DNA from: Anaerolineales bacterium
GTDB taxonomy: Bacteria; Chloroflexota; Anaerolineae; Anaerolineales; Villigracilaceae
Length of the DNA stretch: 38,749 bases
NCBI GenBank assembly: GCA_020851785.1
Contig: JADZCC010000098.1
Coordinates: 1 to 38,749 of the forward strand
Reading direction: 5' to 3'
Shown here one piece after another: positions 27,209-34,647 of the stretch; position 1 is the first letter of the stretch, and each line of letters starts with the position of its first letter. Made by a program: the position numbers and the translations under genes. The notes beneath the pieces were generated by a model. The model saw only the letters and a list, made by a program, of their open reading frames with translations, had not been told where the DNA came from and did not search any database.

Positions 27209-28492
27209 ATGACCAATTCTCGCATTTCTGGATTTTACAACCTGAGCCTGGAAGAACGGCGCGCCAAATTACTGGAAGCTTCGCGGCTGACTTGGGGAGA
27301 TCTGACTCCGTTTACAACGGGCGGACTCTCCGCTGAAACCGCCGAGCATATGATCGAAAATGTGATCGGCATGTATTCCCTGCCAGTGGGCCTTGGGCTG
27401 AACTTTCAAATTAACGGGCGGGATGTCCTCATCCCGTTTGTGGTGGAAGAGCCTTCGATTGTGGCGGGCGTTTCTTTTATGGCCAAATTAATCCGCACCG
27501 GGGGTGGGTTTACGGCCACCTCCACCGAAGCGCTGATGATTGGTCAGATGCAATTGCTGAACGTGGTGAATATGGATGAAGCGCGGCTGAAGTTGTATGA
27601 GCACAAGGCCGAGTTGTTGGAAAAAGCCGATCGCGCAGAATCCACCCTCCGCAAGTTGGGCGGCGGCGCCAAAGATTTGGAAATTCGCCTGATTGAAGAT
27701 TCGCCGATTGGCGCGTTCCTCGTCATCCACTTAATCTATGACGTGAAAGATGCGATGGGCGCGAACGCAGTCAACGCGGCTTGCGAAAGGCTGGCGCCGG
27801 AAATTGAGGCAATTACCGGCGGGAAAGTGCATTTGCGGATTCTTTCTAACCTCACAGACAGAAGAATCGCGCGCGCGCGATGTACCGTGCCAGTGAGCGA
27901 ATTGACGGTTGGGTTTGAATCGTTCAAGGGCGAAACGGTGCGCGATGGAATTATCGCCGCGTATGCTTTTGCCGCAAGCGACCCGTATCGCGCCGCGACT
28001 CACAATAAGGGAATTATGAACGGCGTGGATGCAGTGGTGGTGGCGACGGGCAACGACTGGCGCGCGATTGAAGCGGGCGCGCACGCTTACGCGGCGCGTT
28101 CCGGCCGCTACACTTCATTAACCACCTGGGGCAAAGACGCGCAGGGAAATTTGGTCGGCACGATTGAGCTTCCGATGGCGGTGGGCATTGTGGGCGGCGC
28201 GACGAAAGTGCATCCCGCCGCGCAGGCCGCCATTAAGTTAATGGAAGTGAGCGCCGCCGCCGAACTTGCAGAAATTATTGCATGTGTTGGCTTAGCTCAA
28301 AATATGGCCGCGCTTCGCGCCTTAGCCACCGAAGGCATTCAACGCGGACACATGTCCCTGCACGCGCGGCAAATTGCCCTCGCCGCCGGAGCCAAAGGGG
28401 ATTTAATCGAAAAGATCGCCGCGCAAATGGTGGCGGAGAAGTCCATCCGCGTGGAACGGGCCGAGGAAATTTTGAAGGGGCTGGAAGAGTAG
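27209..28492 (+). CDS. Hydroxymethylglutaryl-CoA reductase, class II
   Basis: The enzyme interconverts HMG-CoA and mevalonate with NAD(P)H. The start chosen is ATG 27209; an in-frame TTG four codons upstream is less likely. The 427-residue protein is the length of class II (bacterial-type) enzymes. The four catalytic residues are in place: Glu in FVVEEPSIVAG, Lys in HNKGIMNG, Asp in GNDWRAIEAG, and His in GHMSLHARQIA; ENVIGMYSLPVG and NFQINGRDVLIP are also conserved. Class II enzymes serve either synthesis or breakdown; the nearby HMG-CoA synthase argues for synthesis here. The VapBC/DUF2971 insert separates it from that gene. Confidence 0.94.
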   Translation: MTNSRISGFYNLSLEERRAKLLEASRLTWGDLTPFTTGGLSAETAEHMIENVIGMYSLPVGLGLNFQINGRDVLIPFVVEEPSIVAGVSFMAKLIRTGGGFTATSTEALMIGQMQLLNVVNMDEARLKLYEHKAELLEKADRAESTLRKLGGGAKDLEIRLIEDSPIGAFLVIHLIYDVKDAMGANAVNAACERLAPEIEAITGGKVHLRILSNLTDRRIARARCTVPVSELTVGFESFKGETVRDGIIAAYAFAASDPYRAATHNKGIMNGVDAVVVATGNDWRAIEAGAHAYAARSGRYTSLTTWGKDAQGNLVGTIELPMAVGIVGGATKVHPAAQAAIKLMEVSAAAELAEIIACVGLAQNMAALRALATEGIQRGHMSLHARQIALAAGAKGDLIEKIAAQMVAEKSIRVERAEEILKGLEE

Positions 28493-28585
28493 ATAGGTTT
28501 TGCAAGCGCGTAGCGCCTAAAATGAACCGGTGAAAGTTTTTGCTTATCTAACGCTTGCTTTGAAGCAACGCCCTGGGTTGAAGGC

Positions 28586-28614
28586 TTGACGAAAACCTGA
28601 AAAGTATATATTAT
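28586..28614 (+). promoter_or_regulatory. vapBC promoter overlapped by an AT palindrome
   Basis: TTGACG (28586-28591), a 17-base spacer, and TATTAT (28609-28614). The -10 lies within an imperfect palindrome of alternating TA (28604-28625), a plausible operator for autorepression by VapB-VapC. AAGGAG (28627-28632) precedes ATG 28639. Confidence 0.65.
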
Positions 28615-28638
28615 AAATATATATTCAAGGAGCTGAGT

Positions 28639-28869
28639 ATGGAAACTGCAAAACTTTTTCAAAATGGCAAAAGTCAAGCCGTACGCCTTCCCAAAGAATT
28701 TCGGTTTGGTAGCGATCGCGTTTACATAAAAAGAATCGGAAACGCCGTGGTACTTCTCCCCTATCAAACGCCCTGGGAAACTTTATTGGATAGCCTGACG
28801 CTGTTTTCAGCAGATTTCATGACCGAGCGCGAGCAACTCCCCAACCAAACTCGTGGGGATGCGTTTTAA
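28639..28869 (+). CDS. vapB: VapB-type antitoxin (AbrB/SpoVT fold)
   Basis: The 76-residue protein has the swapped-hairpin AbrB DNA-binding motif at the N-terminus (AKLFQNGKSQAVRLPKEFRF) and a C-terminal tail (WETLLDSLTLFSADFMTERE) of the kind that wraps the toxin. It would neutralise VapC and repress its own promoter. The stop overlaps the vapC ATG as TAATG. It belongs to the accessory insert between the HMG-CoA reductase and synthase genes. Confidence 0.9.
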   Translation: METAKLFQNGKSQAVRLPKEFRFGSDRVYIKRIGNAVVLLPYQTPWETLLDSLTLFSADFMTEREQLPNQTRGDAF

Positions 28870-29270
28870 TGAAATACATGTTGGATACAAATATTTGTAT
28901 TGGCCTGATTCGACAAAAGCCGCAAACCTTAATTCAACGCCTCATGTTGTGCAAGCCCGGCGAAGTTGGCGTTTCCAGCGTCACCCTTGCGGAACTGGCA
29001 CACGGCGCAAATAAAAGCAATCAGATTGAAAAAAATCTGCTGGCGCTGGAACAGTTTTTACTTCCGCTTGAAATCGCAGATTTTGACCAAAGCGCATCCG
29101 CCGCTTATGGAGTAATCAGAGCCCATCTGGAACGCGCGGGCAAAATTATCGGTTCGATGGATCTACTCATCGGAGCGCACGCATTCAGCCTTGGCGCCAC
29201 GCTGGTCACAAACAACGTAGCTGAATTTCAGCGAATTCCAAACCTAAAAATTGAAGATTGGATGGCGTGA
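28869..29270 (+). CDS. vapC: VapC-type PIN-domain ribonuclease toxin
   Basis: The 133-residue protein is a PIN-domain RNase. Acidic active-site residues are visible as Asp6 (MLDTNICIG), Glu42 (LAELAHG), Asp98 (SMDLLIGAHA) and the TNNVAEF segment at 114-120, where the fourth acidic position is Asn, a common variant. VapC toxins usually cut tRNA or rRNA; the target here is unknown. It forms a two-gene operon with vapB. Confidence 0.92.
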   Translation: MKYMLDTNICIGLIRQKPQTLIQRLMLCKPGEVGVSSVTLAELAHGANKSNQIEKNLLALEQFLLPLEIADFDQSASAAYGVIRAHLERAGKIIGSMDLLIGAHAFSLGATLVTNNVAEFQRIPNLKIEDWMA

Positions 29271-29357
29271 ATTGTCCGCTTTAATCCGTGAGTCCGCGAC
29301 GAAGTCCGTTGGCAAATGTTTCGCGGGTTTGAGATTTGGAATACGTAAAGGTAACAA

Positions 29358-30188
29358 ATGATACCTACAGAACTGTGTCATTACACCAAGAAAGACATCG
29401 CATTAGAAAAAATCTTTTATGAAGGAAAAATCAAGTTTAATCAACTTGGGCGCACGAATGATCCTAAAGAATCCGTAGTTTACCCAACTGTTACTTATTT
29501 CCCTTCTTTGGGAGATAAAAATGCAGATGAGTACTATAAATTACTGGTTAACGAATTCCAAAGAATTCAAAAGGAAGAGTGGAAAGTATTGTGCATGACA
29601 ATGCACTCGCCCAAGAAAAAGAATCAAAACAAGGAAGCGTCAACATTCAGATACGGATGGAATCGACCTGTAATGTGGGCGCATTATGCAGAAAACAATT
29701 CAGGAGTTTGTATTATTTTCGACGGAAACAAATTATATACAAGCATCAAGTCTGACCTTCGTCAATACAAATTAATCTCCAAAAAGGTTTGTTACGAAAA
29801 ACCTTCTACGCAAATCAAGTATTATGACGATTTCCAGAAAGTCATCAAAGAGCAACCAAAAATTGCTGATTTAAGAGCCCAAATAAGAAAGCATCTCGAA
29901 GAAAAACACGCAGAATATTTTTTTTCAAAGTTTTCCACGTGGAGAGATGAGACAGAGTATAGATTTCTGGTTCATAACATTAGCAATCAGGATGAATTCG
30001 TAAACATACATGGCGCAATTAAATCTATTTTGGTAGGTTCAAATTTCCCAAAGGTTTATATTCCCTCTATCGAAAAGATAGCGATGGAGTTAAATATCTC
30101 GGCTGGCAAAATGCTCTGGACAAATGGAATTCCAACTCCGCAATTTGGCAGTATTTACAACCCGAAAAAATTGAAGGCAACTAAATGA
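29358..30188 (+). CDS. DUF2971 family protein
   Basis: The 276-residue protein matches the DUF2971 pattern: N-terminal [20 protein letters not shown] and [12 protein letters not shown], a central [16 protein letters not shown], and [11 protein letters not shown]. Members are often found in defence islands and other accessory regions, but their function is not established. Composition is clearly more AT- and Lys/Asn-rich than its neighbours, a sign of transfer. The stop TGA overlaps the HMG-CoA synthase ATG as ATGA. It lies 87 bases after vapC with AAAGG upstream. Confidence 0.82.
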   Translation: MIPTELCHYTKKDIALEKIFYEGKIKFNQLGRTNDPKESVVYPTVTYFPSLGDKNADEYYKLLVNEFQRIQKEEWKVLCMTMHSPKKKNQNKEASTFRYGWNRPVMWAHYAENNSGVCIIFDGNKLYTSIKSDLRQYKLISKKVCYEKPSTQIKYYDDFQKVIKEQPKIADLRAQIRKHLEEKHAEYFFSKFSTWRDETEYRFLVHNISNQDEFVNIHGAIKSILVGSNFPKVYIPSIEKIAMELNISAGKMLWTNGIPTPQFGSIYNPKKLKATK

Positions 30189-31264
30189 CAACCCCACACC
30201 TCCATTCCCCCACCCTCCTCAAACCCGCCAAGCCAGTTGGCATTATCGGCTACGGCGCGTATGTGCCAAGATTCCGCTTGCCTGCGAAAGAAGTCGCGCG
30301 CGTCTGGACTGGCAAAAGTGGCGGACTGCCCATCAAAGAGAAAGCCGTGCCAGGCTTAGATGAAGACGTGATCACCATGTCCATCGAAGCGGCGCGCAAC
30401 GCCATGAAACGCGCGCAAATTGACCCAAGCGATTTACGCGCAGTCTGGGTTGGGAGCGAGTCTCACCCGTATGCGGTCAAACCAACTTCCACGTTAGTCG
30501 CTGAAGCGATTGGCGCCGTGCCCAACACGCAAGCCGCCGATTGGGAATTCGCCTGCAAAGCGGGAACCGAAGCCTTCGTCGCCGCGCTGGGCTTGGTCGG
30601 CTCGGGCATGGGCAAATATGCCATGGCGATCGGCATGGATACCGCGCAAGGCAAGCCCGGCGACGCGCTCGAATACACGGCTGGGGCTGGGGGCGGCGCG
30701 TATATTCTCGGCCCGGCGGAAGAAGCTCTGGCCGTCGTCAATGGAACGTTTTCCTACGTCACCGACACGCCCGATTTTTGGCGACGCGAATATCAAAAAT
30801 ATCCCGAACATGGTATGCGCTTCACCGGCGAACCGGCCTACTTCAAACACGTCACTTCGGCCGCCACACACCTCATGGAAGCCGCAGGCACAACCGCCAA
30901 AGATTATCAGTGGGCGGTCTTTCACCAGCCGAACACCAAATTTCCGCAACGCGCGGCTGGTCAACTTGGTTTTTCGATGGAACAAATTGAGCCTGGGCTA
31001 TTAGTGCCGGTGATTGGGAACACCTATGCCGGAGCGACGATGATTGGCTTGACTGCCGTGCTGGATATAGCCCAGCCGGGCGATCGCATCCTCGCCGTTT
31101 CTTTCGGCTCTGGAGCCGGGTCAGACGCCCTCGACATTACCGTCACCGACGCCGCCCCGCTCCGCGCAGGTCTCGCCACGAAAACGCAGGAATACATTGC
31201 CCGCCGAAGCGAAATTGACTACGCCACCTATGTGCGTTATCGCGGAAAGTTAGCGTTAAAGTAA
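30185..31264 (+). CDS. Hydroxymethylglutaryl-CoA synthase, archaeal type
   Basis: The enzyme condenses acetyl-CoA with acetoacetyl-CoA to HMG-CoA. The 359-residue protein is of the archaeal/FabH-like type rather than the eukaryotic type. The catalytic triad is visible as Glu92 ([14 protein letters not shown]), Cys124 ([10 protein letters not shown]) and His247 (VFHQPN). [14 protein letters not shown] near the N-terminus is typical; about 17 residues precede it, more than usual. In archaea this enzyme forms a complex with thiolase and a DUF35 protein, and both partner types are encoded downstream. Translation may be coupled to DUF2971. Confidence 0.93.
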   Translation: MTTPHLHSPTLLKPAKPVGIIGYGAYVPRFRLPAKEVARVWTGKSGGLPIKEKAVPGLDEDVITMSIEAARNAMKRAQIDPSDLRAVWVGSESHPYAVKPTSTLVAEAIGAVPNTQAADWEFACKAGTEAFVAALGLVGSGMGKYAMAIGMDTAQGKPGDALEYTAGAGGGAYILGPAEEALAVVNGTFSYVTDTPDFWRREYQKYPEHGMRFTGEPAYFKHVTSAATHLMEAAGTTAKDYQWAVFHQPNTKFPQRAAGQLGFSMEQIEPGLLVPVIGNTYAGATMIGLTAVLDIAQPGDRILAVSFGSGAGSDALDITVTDAAPLRAGLATKTQEYIARRSEIDYATYVRYRGKLALK

Positions 31265-31269
31265 CACTC

Positions 31270-31302
31270 CGCTGGTTGAGACGCAAGCAGTCGAAACCAG
31301 CG
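31270..31302. repeat. Hairpin after HMG-CoA synthase
   Basis: CGCTGGTT (31270-31277) and AACCAGCG (31295-31302) are exact complements with a 17-base loop. The word GGTTGAGACG...TCGAAACC resembles the palindromes that follow, so it may be a degraded member of the same repeat family rather than a terminator. Confidence 0.5.
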
Positions 31303-31342
31303 CTAAAAGGTAAAAATAAAATTGAAAGTAAACTTGTAATTT

Positions 31343-31389
31343 GTGGTTTCGATTCGGCGATGGAAAAACACCGTCGCCTACTCAACCAC
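31343..31389. repeat. Palindrome 1 of the GIY-YIG element
   Basis: GTGGTTTCGATTCGGCGA is paired imperfectly with TCGCCTACTCAACCAC around a short A-rich loop. GGATATAAATT then ATG of the GIY-YIG gene follows. Confidence 0.65.
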
Positions 31390-31401
31390 CGGATATAAAT
31401 T

Positions 31402-31701
31402 ATGGCATGGATGTATATACTCAAATGTTCAGATAATTCATATTATGTTGGTTCAACCAAAGATTTAGAATATCGCTTTTCTGAACATCAAGCAGGCAAA
31501 GGAGCAAAATATACATCAAGAAGATTACCGGTTGAGTTAGTCTACTCAGAAGAATATGAAAGAGTAGTTGATGCTTATATCAGAGAAAAACAAGTGCAAG
31601 GCTGGAGTCGCGCAAAACGTGAAGCCTTGATAAATGGTACACAAGAACTTTTACCAAAACTTGCAAAGAAAAAATTTAAGAAGAAACCGTTGGTCGAGTA
31701 G
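31402..31701 (+). CDS. GIY-YIG nuclease-domain protein in a palindromic repeat cluster
   Basis: The 99-residue protein is a single GIY-YIG domain of the UPF0213 type. Motif residues are YIL (5-7), YVG (15-17), Arg25, His29 and Glu62 (REKQVQGWSR), so the metal-binding Glu and catalytic Arg appear intact. The Lys-rich tail ends PLVE, and those last codons plus the stop lie inside palindrome 2. Stand-alone GIY-YIG proteins have no settled role, though related domains cleave DNA in repair and homing. Codon usage is more AT-rich than the flanking mevalonate genes. The cluster separates HMG-CoA synthase from the thiolase. Confidence 0.88.
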   Translation: MAWMYILKCSDNSYYVGSTKDLEYRFSEHQAGKGAKYTSRRLPVELVYSEEYERVVDAYIREKQVQGWSRAKREALINGTQELLPKLAKKKFKKKPLVE

Positions 31702-31760
31702 GCGGCGGGTTTCGATCCGTCCTTGCAGGACTACTCAACCGCCGCCGTATCGAGACCAAC
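31689..31760. repeat. Palindrome 2 of the GIY-YIG element
   Basis: A 72-base near-palindrome. GTTGGTC/GACCAAC at the ends, GGCGGCGG/CCGCCGCC inside, and GTCCT/AGGAC around a three-base loop. The 5' arm encodes the last codons and stop of the GIY-YIG gene. Confidence 0.8.
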
Positions 31761-31803
31761 AATAATAAAAAGAAACACAAAATTTAATATATACATGAAA
31801 GCT

Positions 31804-31850
31804 GTGGTCTCGATACGCCGCAAAGAACAAGAGCGCGGCTACTCGACCAC
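31804..31850. repeat. Palindrome 3 of the GIY-YIG element
   Basis: GTGGTCTCGATACGCCGC and GCGGCTACTCGACCAC are complementary at GTGGTC/GACCAC and GCCGC/GCGGC. It is followed by CGAGGATATAT and the thiolase ATG, echoing the sequence between palindrome 1 and the GIY-YIG start. Confidence 0.75.
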
Positions 31851-31861
31851 CGAGGATATAT

Positions 31862-33022
31862 ATGACAGAAATCATCATCGCAGGGATCGGGCAAACCGAA
31901 GTTGGCGAGCATTGGGAGATCGGCCTGCGCGAATTGGCCTATCAGGCCATTCAAGCCGCAGTTCAAGATTCTGGCGGGCTAAAACCGCAAGCCTTGTTTG
32001 TGGGCAACATGCTCGCGCCCAACCTTTCGCATCAGGCGCACCTCGGCGCTTTACTCGCAGACTATGCCGGTTTAAACGGCATCGAAGCCATCACCATCGA
32101 AGCGGCGGGCGCTTCCGGCGGCGCGGCCTTGCGTCAGGGGTATCTCGCCGTGGCCAGCGGATTTGTGGATGTGGCGCTCGTGGTGGGCGTGGAAAAATTC
32201 ACCGACCAAATTGGCGCCAGTGTAGATGAAGCCATCGCCACCGCCAACGACTCGGACTTTGAAGCCGTCCAAGGGTTAACGCTCGCCGCCCAGTCCGCTT
32301 TATTGATGAAGCGTTATCAGCACGAACACGCAGTTCCCAAAGATGGCTTTGCAGGCTTTGCATTAACCGCGCACGCCAACGGCGTCGCCAACCCAAACGC
32401 GATGTTTAGAAAAGCCATCAAACCTGAAACCTATACAAAAGCAGAAATCGTCAGCGACCCGCTGAACATGTTTGATATTGCCCCCAATGCGGATGGCGCC
32501 GCCGCGCTTCTTTTAACACGCCGTGAGTTGATTGCCCAACCCGGGCATCATCCACTCGTCAAAATTACCGGCTCCGCCTCTTCATCCGACACGCTGGCTT
32601 TGCACGACCGCAAAGACCTGCTCTATTTTGACACGGCCCAAATCTCCGCTGGCAAAGCGCTAAAACAGGCGGGGTTGACTTTGGATAAAATTAATTTATT
32701 TGAATATCACGACACGTTTGGAATCTATGCCGCTTTGCAATTGGAAGCGGTGGGCTTTGCGATCAAAGGCAAAGGCTGGAAGCTCGCCGCCGACGGTGAA
32801 ATTGGACTGCGGGGAAAAATCCCTTGCGCGACGATGGGCGGGATGAAAGCGCGCGGGTTTGCGGGCGGCGCTTCCGGCGTGTATCAGGCTGTAGATGCCG
32901 TCACCCAGCTTCGGGGTGAGTCAGAAGCGAATCAAATTCCGAATGCGAGGACTGCGTTGATTCAATCGCTGGGCGGACCCGCCTCCACAGCGGTAAGTCA
33001 TATTTTGCAAAAATTTGACTAG
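31862..33022 (+). CDS. Thiolase-like protein lacking the nucleophilic Cys
   Basis: The 386-residue protein is of the SCP2/archaeal thiolase type and sits after HMG-CoA synthase, where acetoacetyl-CoA thiolase is expected. HDTF (His283) matches the family HDAF motif and the C-terminal GGPASTAVSHIL is normal. However, the nucleophile motif reads EAAGASGG, with Gly83 (GGC at 32108-32110) in place of Cys, and the GHP motif reads GFA (Phe333). By classical rules it should not catalyse the thiolase reaction. It might be a structural partner of the synthase and DUF35, or act as an aldolase-like enzyme, as Cys-less thiolase relatives with DUF35 partners do in steroid breakdown. The start follows a palindrome. 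Confidence 0.85.
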   Translation: MTEIIIAGIGQTEVGEHWEIGLRELAYQAIQAAVQDSGGLKPQALFVGNMLAPNLSHQAHLGALLADYAGLNGIEAITIEAAGASGGAALRQGYLAVASGFVDVALVVGVEKFTDQIGASVDEAIATANDSDFEAVQGLTLAAQSALLMKRYQHEHAVPKDGFAGFALTAHANGVANPNAMFRKAIKPETYTKAEIVSDPLNMFDIAPNADGAAALLLTRRELIAQPGHHPLVKITGSASSSDTLALHDRKDLLYFDTAQISAGKALKQAGLTLDKINLFEYHDTFGIYAALQLEAVGFAIKGKGWKLAADGEIGLRGKIPCATMGGMKARGFAGGASGVYQAVDAVTQLRGESEANQIPNARTALIQSLGGPASTAVSHILQKFD

Positions 33023-33028
33023 AAGAAA

Positions 33029-33715
33029 ATGAAAGATAAATCCTTTAGTCCGCTTTTCAAACGCCTGCAAAACTTTGACTTCCTGCGCGGGGTTGATGCG
33101 GCGGCGCTGACGCGTCTTGCCGAAAGCGCGACGTGGAAAGTCTTTGCGCCCGACGCGGTGGTATTTTGGGAAGGGGACGCTGGAGCTAGTTTGTATTACC
33201 TTCAATACGGGTTGCTGAAGGCAATGCGTTCCGCGCCAGATGGACGCGAACAGGCGCTGCGGTTCATCGAAGCGGGCGAAATCTTCAACGAAGTAGGCGC
33301 GTTGACAAAGCGGACGAATCCCGCCACTGCAATTGCGCTGGAAGAATCGGGCGTTTGGTTAATTCCGCGCCGCGCTTTGGAAGAGGTCATTCAAGCGTAT
33401 CCGCAAGCGGCGATGCAAATCATCGAAAATATGGCGGACAAGATTGTCGGGTTGGTCACGCTCGCTTCCGATTTGTCGCTGAAAACTGTCGAGGCGCGTT
33501 ACGCTCAATTGCTTTTGGAACAAGCCAAAGATGGCGCAATCGAACGCCGCCGCTGGATGAATCAAACCGAACTCGCCGCTCGTCTCGGCACTGTTCCCGA
33601 TGTGTTAAGCCGCATTATCCGCGAGTTGACGAAAGCGGGTTTAATCAAGGTGGATAAACAGCAAATCCGAATTCTAGATCGCGGCAAGTTGGAAAAACGC
33701 GCGCAGGGCGGATAA
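33029..33715 (+). CDS. Crp/Fnr family transcription regulator
   Basis: The 228-residue protein has an N-terminal cyclic-nucleotide-binding-like barrel (about 20-135, FWEGDAGASLYYLQYGLLKA) and a C-terminal winged helix-turn-helix (about 178-215, MNQTELAARLGTVPDVLSRII). No cysteines are present, so it cannot bind an Fnr-type Fe-S cluster; a heme- or ligand-sensing type is possible. It lies six bases after the thiolase stop but leads a cupin, cytochrome b561 and membrane protein, which it may regulate. A palindrome CCGAC-AAAA-GTCGG lies between it and the cupin gene. Confidence 0.92.
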   Translation: MKDKSFSPLFKRLQNFDFLRGVDAAALTRLAESATWKVFAPDAVVFWEGDAGASLYYLQYGLLKAMRSAPDGREQALRFIEAGEIFNEVGALTKRTNPATAIALEESGVWLIPRRALEEVIQAYPQAAMQIIENMADKIVGLVTLASDLSLKTVEARYAQLLLEQAKDGAIERRRWMNQTELAARLGTVPDVLSRIIRELTKAGLIKVDKQQIRILDRGKLEKRAQGG

Positions 33716-33730
33716 ATTCATCTGAAAAAG

Positions 33731-33744
33731 CCGACAAAAGTCGG
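33731..33744. promoter_or_regulatory. Candidate operator between the Crp-type regulator and cupin genes
   Basis: CCGACAAAAGTCGG is a perfect 5+4+5 inverted repeat in a 77-base intergenic gap. It differs from the classic Crp/Fnr site. There is no T run after it, so a terminator is less likely. Confidence 0.35.
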
Positions 33745-33792
33745 GGCGGAAAATCAAAGATAAGGGTAAAGTGGGGAGACAAGGAGAAACTC

Positions 33793-34110
33793 ATGTCTGA
33801 AATTTGTTTCATAGATACGAAGTCCAAAGCGGTTTTCTCCGCCGAAGGGCCCAAACCGCAATTCATTTTTGATGCGCCAACGTTCAAGGCGTTGGTCGTC
33901 GGCTTGGAAGCGGGGCAACAAATTCCTCTGCATCCTGAAAAAGCCGCCATGTATCATTTCCTCGAAGGCGAAGGCTTAATGACCGTTAACGAAGAGAGTT
34001 TCGCCGTCAAATCCGGCTCGACGATCATCGCGCCAAACGGCGCAAAGCGCGGCATCAACGCCAAAACGCGCATTATCTTTCTTGCGTCAAAAAGCGGAGA
34101 GCAGGCATGA
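33793..34110 (+). CDS. Small cupin-domain protein
   Basis: The 105-residue protein is a single cupin barrel: IPLHPEKAAMYHFLEGEGLMTV carries the first motif with two His and a Glu as possible metal ligands, and GSTIIAPNGAKRGINA the second. The AGGAG ribosome site is seven bases before ATG 33793. Its stop overlaps the cytochrome b561 ATG as ATGA, so it is co-translated with the membrane cytochrome and may sense or store a small ligand or metal. Confidence 0.85.
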   Translation: MSEICFIDTKSKAVFSAEGPKPQFIFDAPTFKALVVGLEAGQQIPLHPEKAAMYHFLEGEGLMTVNEESFAVKSGSTIIAPNGAKRGINAKTRIIFLASKSGEQA

Positions 34111-34646
34111 GTCAACTTTCTAAAGGCTACCATCCCTTGCAAGTTAGCCTTCACTGGTTAATCGCTTTTTTGGTCTTCGCCGCGTTTATCGTCGGAAAAG
34201 TTTCAAACCGTCTGCCCAACGACGACGCAAAACTTCTGCCGCTCGCTCTCCATATGACGCTGGGGATTCTCACGTTGATCGCAATGATCGTCCGTTTTGT
34301 CGCGCGCATTAAATTCCCCGCTCCCGCGCCTGTTTCTACGGGAAAAGCCGCGCTCGACTGGATCGGTAAAGCGGTTCATTATGCGTTATATCTGCTGGTC
34401 TTTTTGATGGCGGTCAGCGGCATGACGCTCTCGCTTCAAGCAGGGCTAACGCCCATCGTCTTCGGCAGATCGGGTTCGCCCCTGCCCGCAGACTTCCTCG
34501 TTTTCACGGCGCGCGCCTTTCATGGTTTAGTCGCTCCCGCATTGTTAATTCTGATCGTATTGCATATGGGCGCGGCGTTTTATCATCAATTCGCGTTAAA
34601 AGATAACTTAATGGCGCGGATGGGTTACTCAAGAAAGGAAAATTAA
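34107..34646 (+). CDS. Cytochrome b561-type membrane protein
   Basis: The 179-residue protein has four membrane segments with His at positions expected for two b-type hemes: SLHW (His16), ALHM (His49), AVHY (His91), FHGL (His139) and VLHM (His153). It belongs to the bacterial cytochrome b561 family, which moves electrons between quinones and acceptors such as superoxide or thiosulfate-type partners. The start overlaps the cupin stop, and the following membrane protein begins one base after its stop. Confidence 0.9.
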   Translation: MSQLSKGYHPLQVSLHWLIAFLVFAAFIVGKVSNRLPNDDAKLLPLALHMTLGILTLIAMIVRFVARIKFPAPAPVSTGKAALDWIGKAVHYALYLLVFLMAVSGMTLSLQAGLTPIVFGRSGSPLPADFLVFTARAFHGLVAPALLILIVLHMGAAFYHQFALKDNLMARMGYSRKEN

Positions 34647-34647
34647 C

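Noticed and set aside
31270..31302. Simple rho-independent terminator of HMG-CoA synthase
   Set aside because: The loop is 17 bases and there is no T run after it; similarity to the following palindromes fits a degraded repeat better.
31723..32229. 168-codon open frame overlapping the thiolase start
   Set aside because: It is Arg/Ser-rich and in another frame of the thiolase gene; it begins inside palindrome 2.
33029..33715. Oxygen-sensing Fnr with Fe-S cluster
   Set aside because: The protein contains no cysteine, so it cannot bind the cluster.
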